DNA from: Clostridiales bacterium
GTDB taxonomy: Bacteria > Bacillota > Clostridia > Oscillospirales > Oscillospiraceae
DNA: 5,864 nucleotides
Direction of reading: 5' to 3'
NCBI GenBank assembly: GCA_029098065.1
Contig: JAQXNP010000014.1
Location: forward strand, 1 to 5,864
Part shown: positions 1 to 5,864 of the stretch, piece by piece
Layout: each line of letters begins with the position of its first letter
Position numbering within the stretch: the stretch's first letter is position 1
Made by a program: the position numbers and the translations under genes
Notes under the pieces: model-generated
Databases searched by the model: none
The model's input: only the letters and a program-made list of their open reading frames with translations
Told to the model about the DNA's origin: nothing

Positions 1-2606
<2,606 letters not shown>

Positions 2607-2615
2607 GTGGATTGG

Positions 2616-2623
2616 CCTCCTTT
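2616..2623 (-). promoter_or_regulatory. ppdK ribosome binding site
   Basis: AAAGGAGG on the minus strand, 9 nt before the ppdK ATG, is a near-perfect Shine-Dalgarno sequence. It fixes the start of ppdK. Confidence 0.9.
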
Positions 2624-2664
2624 ATTTTTCACCCTGGGGATATAGTCGGGCGATGTTCGTTCTT

Positions 2665-2692
2665 ATTATATCATTCTCACAAGGAAATGCAA
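2665..2692 (-). promoter_or_regulatory. Sigma-A promoter of ppdK
   Basis: On the minus strand a TTGCAT -35 box (2687-2692) and a perfect TATAAT -10 box (2665-2670) are separated by 16 bp. Transcription should start near 2658, which gives a leader of about 50 nt before ppdK. The stretch is AT-rich in a GC-rich neighbourhood and lies between the trmO terminator and the ppdK ribosome binding site, as expected for an independent promoter. Confidence 0.8.
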
Positions 2693-2730
2693 GGAGACTT
2701 TTCCTGGTTTAGTAAACTTCCTGTTTTACT
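2682..2730. promoter_or_regulatory. Overlapping inverted repeats upstream of the ppdK promoter (possible operator)
   Basis: Three short dyads sit at and just upstream of the ppdK -35 box. AGGAAA (2682-2687) is inverted as TTTCCT (2700-2705). GTTTA-G-TAAAC (2707-2717) is a perfect 11-bp palindrome around one base. AGTAAA (2711-2716) is inverted as TTTACT (2725-2730). Their position suits a regulator of ppdK. They match no operator consensus I recognise, and short AT-rich dyads can occur by chance. Confidence 0.25.
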
Positions 2731-2795
2731 TTTTCCCGTTTTTGTTCACTATTTCTCCCCTTTTGACCACCATCACCCCCGGCGGAATTATGCGC

Positions 2796-2826
2796 AAAAG
2801 GAGGGCCGCCGGCCAGGCAGCCCTCC
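2796..2826 (-). terminator. Intrinsic terminator of trmO
   Basis: Read on the minus strand, GGAGGGCTGCC and GGCGGCCCTCC form an 11-bp stem (one U-G pair) with the 5-nt loop TGGCC, followed directly by TTTT. It begins 13 nt after the trmO stop codon and precedes the ppdK promoter, so trmO and ppdK are separate transcripts. The U-tract is short, but the stem is very GC-rich. Confidence 0.8.
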
Positions 2827-2839
2827 CCTCCGTTTCTTC

Positions 2840-3541
2840 TCACATTGTCTTTCTGATCTCCCGGACGGTAAGCACCCCGCCGGAAACAGAAAATTTGACT
2901 TCCATACCGGCAAATGACATCCCGTAGATCCGCTCCGGGTCCTCCTGATAGGAGGGCCGGGGATCGCACTCCAGCACCCCCAGAAGGGCCTCCCGCCGGT
3001 CCGGCGGGACCTGCTCCAGCAGCCCGGGAGGGCATTCCGCCCGGAGCCGCCTGCCGGGGGCGGGAGCGAACCCCTCCCTGGCCTCCGGATAGGCGTCGGC
3101 GTAAGGGATATAGGGCTTGATGTCATAAATCGGCGTGCCGTCCATCAGATCCGCTCCCAGCACACGGAGCACCGGCCCCTGGCCGGTGTGCAGCTCCACA
3201 CGGTCCAGCCTCACGCAGGACAGGCCGATGGGATTGGGCCGGAAAGGAGACCGGGTGGCAAATACCCCCACCCGCTCATTGCCGCCCAGCCGCGGGGGCC
3301 GCACCGTGGGGGACCATGTGTCCCGCACCGCCTGAGAAAATTCCCAGATCAGCCACAGGTGGGAAAACCCCTCGATCCCCCGCAGCGCGTCAGGATTCCG
3401 GAATTCCGGCTCAAAAACCACTGTACTCCGCAGGTCCTGCACCAGTCCGCTCTGGCGGGGGATTCCGAATTTGGCGGGAAAGTCGCTGCGCATCCGGGCC
3501 ACCGGTCTCATCCGGCGTCCGCCCCCTGTCTCCTGATCCAT
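2840..3541 (-). CDS. trmO: tRNA (adenine(37)-N6)-methyltransferase TrmO (TsaA/YaeB family)
   Basis: TrmO uses SAM to N6-methylate t6A37 to m6t6A37 in ANN-decoding tRNAs, notably tRNA-Thr(GGU), to tune codon recognition. The 233 residues contain the family signatures in order: KFGIPRQSGLV (24-34), RGIEGFSHLWLIWEF (54-68), RPPRLGGNERVGVFATR (81-97) running into SPFRPNPIGLS (98-108), and the core block DLMDGTPIYDIKPYIPYAD (131-149). The C-terminal DPRPSYQEDPERIYG (193-207) matches the family's last domain. Length is normal. The start at 3541 has an excellent GGGAGG 7 nt upstream. Family alignment suggests the core begins at Met11 (3511, MRPVARMRSDF), whose ATG overlaps the stop of an upstream frame (ATGA) but has a weaker ribosome binding site. 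It lies between a candidate promoter and a strong terminator, so it is probably monocistronic. Confidence 0.93.
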   Translation of the reverse strand: MDQETGGGRRMRPVARMRSDFPAKFGIPRQSGLVQDLRSTVVFEPEFRNPDALRGIEGFSHLWLIWEFSQAVRDTWSPTVRPPRLGGNERVGVFATRSPFRPNPIGLSCVRLDRVELHTGQGPVLRVLGADLMDGTPIYDIKPYIPYADAYPEAREGFAPAPGRRLRAECPPGLLEQVPPDRREALLGVLECDPRPSYQEDPERIYGMSFAGMEVKFSVSGGVLTVREIRKTM

Positions 3542-4163
3542 TCCAACGCCTCCCTCCGCTCGTTCAGAACGGGCCGGCCCACCCGGCCCTGTATCTTCCT
3601 GTATGCCGTTCCAGTATACCCTCTCCGCCGAAAAAAGGGAAGGGGGTTTCTGATCCTGTCCTTCAAAATCCGCTGCCTGCCGGTTCCGCTTTTGGGCGTA
3701 TTTCCCGGACCGGTCTGCGCACGGTCTCCCGGGAACGGGCCGCGTTCATCAGGGTTCGGGCCGTGAAGAGGCTGTTTCATGTACCGTTTCCCGCAATTGA
3801 CTTCCGCCTCCGTGAACCCATAGCGGCCGGACAGCTTTCCCAGCTTCTTGCAAGTGGGAGAGCGGAAGGCCAGCCGGTCATCTTTCCCGTCATAGGGGTT
3901 GATGCAGGCGCGGGCCTGTGGGATGGCCGCCAGCATGGCGGGAGTCTCCGTCCCCAACACAATCACCGGCGCCTCGAACACATACCCCGGGATCCCGCCG
4001 CCTTTGGAAAGGCCGAAACCGGGCCGTTCTGCGGCTGCACCGCAAACCGTGATGATCAAATCTATCTGACTGGCGAACTTGCTGGCATCCGGTTTCTGTC
4101 CCGCCTTCCCCGCTTCATCATCACGTCCAGCGGATTGCGGCAGACGAACACCTCAAATTTCTG
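3508..4163 (-). pseudogene. Unrecognised coding-like remnant, frameshifted
   Basis: I do not recognise this protein. Minus-strand sequence from about 4163 down to about 3770 has strong coding character (regular G/C third positions, protein-like composition) but is broken into frames. The first reads RQKFEVFVCRNPLDVMM (4163-4116). The sense then continues in the next frame as DEAGKAGQKPDASKFASQ, IDLIITVCGAAAERPG and GYVFEAPVIVLGTETPAMLA, and on through ARACINPYDGKDDRLAFRSP, TCKKLGKLSGRYGF and EVNCGKRYMKQPL. One lost base near 4115-4121 (GTGATG-ATGAA) would explain the switch. The second frame stays open to a TGA at 3508, overlapping the start of trmO, but coding character fades after about 3770 and the candidate trmO promoter lies inside. 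Several Cys residues (in VCG, ACIN, TCKK, NCGK) could be structural or metal sites. There is no ribosome binding site or convincing start. It could be a decayed host or phage gene, or a gene broken by sequencing errors. Confidence 0.45.
3613..3641 (-). promoter_or_regulatory. Candidate promoter of trmO
   Basis: On the minus strand TATACT (3613-3618) lies 17 bp from a weak -35 TTCCCT (3636-3641). Transcription would start near 3606, about 65 nt before the trmO ATG. The -10 is good and the -35 poor, so an activator or another -35 is possible. It lies inside the tail of the unassigned open frame, which argues that this tail is not coding. Confidence 0.4.
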
Positions 4164-4399
4164 CCTTCCGGCTTCTGCTTCAGATATTCCTTGCCGGCCT
4201 TCTGCAGCGTAGTAACCGGATCAACCGGAGCACCTTCGAAGTGCAGCGCAGAGATGGCATTGAAAAGGCCTCGGGTGCTCTCCATGTGGAAGTTCTCCGG
4301 GGAGAGCTTAGCGATGACCTCGCCCACATGATTCGGCTCGTAGAGGATGGTGCCAAGGATGGTATACTCGATCCGCATCAGATTCGTGTAGTCAACCAT
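4121..4399 (-). pseudogene. DnaB-like replicative helicase, N-terminal domain only (truncated)
   Basis: The first 72 or so residues resemble the N-terminal domain of DnaB-family helicases: IEYTILGTILYEPNHVGEVI (10-29), LSPENFHMESTRGLFNAISA (32-51), then EGAPVDPVTTLQKAGKEYL (55-73). In DnaB this helical domain serves hexamer assembly and primase contact. The RecA-like ATPase domain with its Walker motifs is missing. After about residue 73 the frame reads non-homologous sequence and stops at codon 93 (TGA 4121-4123). A full DnaB is about 450 residues, so this is a fragment that cannot be a helicase. The ATG at 4397-4399 overlaps the stop of the upstream replication gene (TGATG), and GGAGG lies 7 nt before it, so the 5' end is intact. 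In the parent phage it would load or drive the fork together with the upstream replication protein. Confidence 0.75.
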
Positions 4400-4872
4400 C
4401 AAAGCACCTCCTCATCCTCGGCCCATCCGCTGCCGGCATCGGCCTGGTCATTCGGAGTGTCCAGCTCATCGGCGTCAGCCCATCGGGCGCCGTTGAGGAA
4501 AGTAGCCACATAAGGAATGCCAATGCCTCGCTTCCAGTCCTCCGTGGCCTTCAGCTTCACCAGCGCTCTTGCAATGGTGTCGATGAGAGCATCGTCAGGA
4601 TGGAGCTTGTCCCAGGCATCCATGGCCCGCTGTTTATCCTTTCGTCCGTCCTTTGGATAGAACTGCCAAAGCCCGGAGAACCGTTCTGGCTTCCAGTTTG
4701 GAGCCTCTCTCGGCTCTTTGCGCTTGTGCGCACGCGCGCCCCCTTTGGGGGTATGGGGGTTATTTATATTATTCTTATTCTTATTATTCTGCTTGCCGTT
4801 TTCGTCAAGACCCCTCTTGCAATCCGGGTGGTCGGTGTGGTATACTATGGGTGTTCTCGTGGTGGAAACCAC
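4399..4872 (-). CDS. Phage replication protein, linker and C-terminal domain only (N-terminal DNA-binding domain absent)
   Basis: The C-terminal part FSGLWQFYPKDGRKDKQRAM (65-84), followed by DAWDKLHPDDALIDTIARAL and ending with IGIPYVATFLNGARWADA (117-134), matches the domain that closes many Firmicute phage replication-initiator/replisome-organiser proteins (consensus like FW..YPRK..K..A..AW.KL ... P..P..WLN..RW). An Asn/Lys-rich linker (28-38) and a basic stretch (about 45-60) precede it. In relatives an N-terminal winged-helix domain of roughly 120-150 residues comes first. Here the frame is closed by a TGA about 15 codons above the only available start, a GTG at 4872 with a weak AAGGG, so that domain is missing. 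Its stop overlaps the helicase start (TGATG). The GTG falls inside the hairpin of a predicted opposite-strand RNA. It is either a truncated gene or a short form that keeps only the helicase/protein-interaction part. Confidence 0.65.
   Translation of the reverse strand: MVSTTRTPIVYHTDHPDCKRGLDENGKQNNKNKNNINNPHTPKGGARAHKRKEPREAPNWKPERFSGLWQFYPKDGRKDKQRAMDAWDKLHPDDALIDTIARALVKLKATEDWKRGIGIPYVATFLNGARWADADELDTPNDQADAGSGWAEDEEVL
4760..4790. repeat. Low-complexity AT-rich stretch (TTATTC-like repeat)
   Basis: A run of TTATTC/TTATTA units, in an otherwise GC-rich region, encodes the Asn/Lys-rich linker of the replication protein on the minus strand. Such tracts are prone to slippage. The reading frame nevertheless stays open through it. 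Confidence 0.55.
4817..4846 (+). promoter_or_regulatory. Candidate extended -10 promoter, opposite strand to the phage operon
   Basis: On the plus strand TTGCAA (4817-4822) and TATACT (4841-4846) are separated by 18 bp. The -10 is preceded by TGG, giving the extended TGnTATACT form. Start of transcription is expected at about 4851-4853. No plus-strand protein gene follows. An intrinsic terminator does, about 50-65 nt on, which is why I read it as the promoter of a small RNA. It lies inside the minus-strand replication gene. Confidence 0.5.
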
Positions 4873-4920
4873 TTGGCCCTTGACGGTGTACCCGCACCGC
4901 CAGGGGCCTTTTATCTTTCT
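4851..4920 (+). ncRNA. Predicted small antisense RNA (two hairpins, intrinsic terminator)
   Basis: Downstream of the extended -10 promoter the sequence folds into two adjacent hairpins. The first is GTGGT-GGAA-ACCAC (4859-4872), a 5-bp stem with a GNRA-type tetraloop. Two bases later comes a 14-position stem (4875-4888 with 4895-4908; 13 pairs including one U-G, one A-C mismatch) with loop TACCCG. A T-rich run follows. The predicted RNA is about 65-70 nt. It fills the only gap in the minus-strand phage operon, between the stop of the 86-residue protein and the start of the replication gene, and its first hairpin covers that gene's GTG. By analogy with plasmid countertranscript RNAs it could restrain replication-gene expression. 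That role is inference. I recognise no RNA family, and no protein-coding reading explains the arrangement. Confidence 0.5.
4875..4920 (+). terminator. Intrinsic terminator, plus strand
   Basis: GGCCCTTGACGGTG pairs with CACCGCCAGGGGCC (13 of 14 positions) and is followed on the plus strand by TTTTATCTTTCTT. On the minus strand the hairpin is preceded by A-rich sequence and not followed by T's, so termination is directional. Since no plus-strand gene lies upstream, it most likely ends the small RNA described above. Confidence 0.65.
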
Positions 4921-5171
4921 TCAACGAGTTCAAAGTGTATCACCTCCGCCATCGTGAGATTAATCCACTGCTCATTGACCTGCAGCACCGGCTTCCCCGC
5001 AGCAGCGGTATAGTAAGCATGAAAGGATGACCCATCTGCAGCCACCCAGTGCAGCCAGTAAGACCGACCAAAATGGGTAAGACACGCCTGACGAATGGAC
5101 GGGATAGTGAAGCCCTTAGATCTAATCAACCTTGCAAGGCTGGTTTTTGTTGCCCTTGGATAAAGCGCCAT
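4911..5171 (-). CDS. Hypothetical phage protein, 86 residues
   Basis: I do not recognise this family. The protein is small and soluble-looking, with no membrane segment or signal peptide. It has a basic N-terminal third (RATKTSLARLIRSKGF), then an aromatic-rich central part (GRSYWLHWVAADGSSFHAYY, 36-55), and an acidic end (EVIHFELVEER). The start is the ATG at 5169-5171, which overlaps the stop of the upstream gene (TGATG). GGAGGG lies 7 nt before it. It ends just before the hairpin region that separates it from the replication gene. Its place between an excisionase-like protein and the replication protein suggests an accessory early phage function. The basic start and aromatic core would suit nucleic acid or partner binding, but nothing specific can be claimed. 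Confidence 0.7.
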   Translation of the reverse strand: MALYPRATKTSLARLIRSKGFTIPSIRQACLTHFGRSYWLHWVAADGSSFHAYYTAAAGKPVLQVNEQWINLTMAEVIHFELVEER

Positions 5172-5410
5172 CAAACAACCCTCCTAATTACTCCTATCTG
5201 CTGGGGCTCCGGAGGCATGGCGTACCCGTTAGCCAGCAGTTCCATGACGGCATCGACATTGACCAACTTCTTGCGGCCGCAGCACACGACCGGCACCGCC
5301 TCGGCGCGGATCAGCGCCCGGATATAATGCAGGGTCACCTCAGTATCAGGGTCAGCCTGCTTGATTTCAGCCAGCACCTTTTCTGCTGTTCTCATTCTCG
5401 GCATTGTCAT
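5171..5410 (-). CDS. Excisionase/MerR-like small DNA-binding protein
   Basis: The 79-residue protein has the layout of small helix-turn-helix proteins common in Firmicute phages and integrative elements. A first helical segment (RMRTAEKVLAEIKQADPDTE) is followed by a turn and second helix (VTLHYIRALIRAEAVPVV, 25-42), then the wing-like GRKKLVNVDAVMELL (45-59). The pattern of a helix, then a short 'P-V-x-x-x-G-R-K-x-L-V-N' strand, resembles excisionase and MerR-type winged helices. Such proteins bind DNA to bend it for excision or to regulate early genes. The ATG at 5408-5410 overlaps the stop of the XRE gene (ATGA), with AAAGGAGG 9 nt before it; a second in-frame ATG follows two codons later. 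It overlaps the next gene's start by one base. With no integrase visible, an excision role is only an analogy. Confidence 0.7.
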   Translation of the reverse strand: MTMPRMRTAEKVLAEIKQADPDTEVTLHYIRALIRAEAVPVVCCGRKKLVNVDAVMELLANGYAMPPEPQQIGVIRRVV

Positions 5411-5862
5411 CTTGGCCCCTCCTTTGCAAACCGCATCTCGTAGTAGGCCTTATTGGCCTGCTTTGCCATTTCCATCAGTGCATGGAAGTCAGATTCCTCG
5501 ATGGCATCAATGTGGCCATCAGCAATCATGCGGATCAGCTTCCGGTCAAACCGCGCATCCACCAGATCGAGCACGCAGCTGACATACTCAGCTGCAGCCT
5601 CCGCCAGGGGGCGGCCAACCGTGAAGTTGGGAATCAGCTCATTCAGTGCGTTGGTCTGTTCCCGGAGGTATACGCCGGTGAGCCAGGGGGCCTCCAGACA
5701 TTCAGACAGGATGCTCAGGGCTTCAATGGATGCCGTCCGTGCGCCGCTTTCCCAGGCCCGGATGGTATCATCCGAATAGCCGCAGCGGCCGGCGAGGGCT
5801 TCTTGGGTCAAACCCTTACCAATCCGCGCCCTTTGGATGGCATTTGGCTTATTTTGGTACAT
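5407..5862 (-). CDS. XRE-family helix-turn-helix regulator of the phage module
   Basis: The 151-residue protein begins with a Cro/CI-type helix-turn-helix domain at about residues 8-62. RARIGKGLTQEALAGRCGYS holds the scaffold helix, and SDDTIRAWESGART (30-43) the recognition helix. The C-terminal half (LAEAAAEYVSCVLDLVDARF, then KLIRMIADGHIDAIEESDFH) is alpha-helical and probably oligomerises. There is no LexA-type peptidase motif, so this is not a RecA-cleavable repressor as seen. It is read in the same direction as the replication genes and directly precedes them, which fits a Cro-like or activator role in early transcription more than a divergently placed CI. The ATG at 5860-5862 is only two bases from the window edge, so promoter, ribosome binding site and operators are out of view. 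Its stop overlaps the next start (ATGA). Confidence 0.85.
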   Translation of the reverse strand: MYQNKPNAIQRARIGKGLTQEALAGRCGYSDDTIRAWESGARTASIEALSILSECLEAPWLTGVYLREQTNALNELIPNFTVGRPLAEAAAEYVSCVLDLVDARFDRKLIRMIADGHIDAIEESDFHALMEMAKQANKAYYEMRFAKEGPR

Positions 5863-5864
5863 GG

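Larger units (their letters stand above)
4121..5864 (-). mobile_element. Prophage-type early/replication module, truncated at its left end
   Basis: Five consecutive minus-strand genes have the order regulator, excisionase-like protein, unknown protein, replication protein, DnaB-like helicase. This is the early region of many temperate phages and conjugative elements of Clostridia. Four of the genes are joined by 1-3 base overlaps with strong ribosome binding sites. The module ends abruptly within the helicase gene, next to host genes, with no integrase, attachment-site repeat or structural genes in view. It looks like a remnant, or a rearranged edge of an element that extends to the right of the window. 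Confidence 0.7.

Noticed and set aside
2640..2840. CRISPR-like or tandem repeat structure in the trmO-ppdK intergenic region
   Set aside because: The region contains only a terminator, a promoter and short dyads. There are no regularly spaced repeats.
4100..4200. Possible phage attachment site or tRNA gene at the host-phage boundary
   Set aside because: I found no tRNA-like cloverleaf, no integrase and no direct repeat of this segment elsewhere in the window. The right end of the element is out of view, so no attachment site can be claimed.
3188..4212. Long plus-strand frames opposite trmO and the unassigned remnant
   Set aside because: Their products are Pro/Arg/Ser-rich and low in complexity, typical of antisense frames in GC-rich DNA. 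They have no ribosome binding sites and lie opposite trmO or coding-like minus-strand sequence.
4846..4957. A short plus-strand peptide frame beginning at the ATG just after the TATACT box (MGVLVVETTWPL...)
   Set aside because: Its ATG falls within or before the expected transcription start, it has no ribosome binding site, and the frame runs through a strong terminator. The RNA reading explains the segment better.
4600..5013. A plus-strand frame with a hydrophobic stretch (VIYIILILIILLAVF) resembling a membrane protein
   Set aside because: The hydrophobic run is the antisense of the Asn/Lys linker codons (TTATTC repeats) of the replication protein. There is no ribosome binding site, and the frame lies opposite two supported phage genes.
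5049..5779. Plus-strand frames opposite the 86-residue protein, the excisionase-like protein and the XRE regulator
   Set aside because: They are shadows of well-supported minus-strand genes with recognisable domains, coupled starts and ribosome binding sites. Their products are Ser/Arg/Pro-rich.

Overview
This is bacterial sequence, most likely from a GC-rich gut Clostridia lineage (Oscillospiraceae or Ruminococcaceae type). The evidence is a clostridial-type pyruvate phosphate dikinase with heavily C/G-ending codons, strong AGGAGG-type ribosome binding sites, and a neighbouring block of phage genes of the kind common in these genomes. Every protein-coding gene I can support lies on the minus strand, so the window is best read from right to left.

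The right part (about 4121-5864) is the early/replication module of a prophage or related element. In transcription order it holds an XRE-type regulator, a small excisionase-like DNA-binding protein, an unrecognised 86-residue protein, a phage replication protein that keeps only its linker and C-terminal domain, and the N-terminal domain of a DnaB-like helicase. Most of these genes overlap by 1-3 bases (ATGA or TGATG), so they form one translationally coupled unit. The helicase gene breaks off after about 72 recognisable residues, and no integrase is visible, so the element looks truncated or decayed here. In the only gap of this operon, on the opposite strand, sits a compact promoter / GNRA-capped hairpin / intrinsic terminator unit. 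It predicts a small RNA of about 65-70 nt that is antisense to the start of the replication gene. This is the most interesting feature of the window.

The middle part (about 3508-4163) carries coding-like but frameshifted minus-strand sequence that I cannot assign to a family. It joins the truncated helicase to the host genes. The trmO promoter probably lies at its downstream end.

The left part (1-3641) is ordinary chromosome. It contains trmO (tRNA m6t6A37 methyltransferase) with its own candidate promoter and a strong terminator, then ppdK (pyruvate phosphate dikinase) with a well-formed sigma-A promoter and ribosome binding site. ppdK runs off the left edge a few codons before its end. ppdK serves central carbon and pyrophosphate metabolism and trmO serves translation. 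They are separate transcription units and are not functionally linked to the phage genes.
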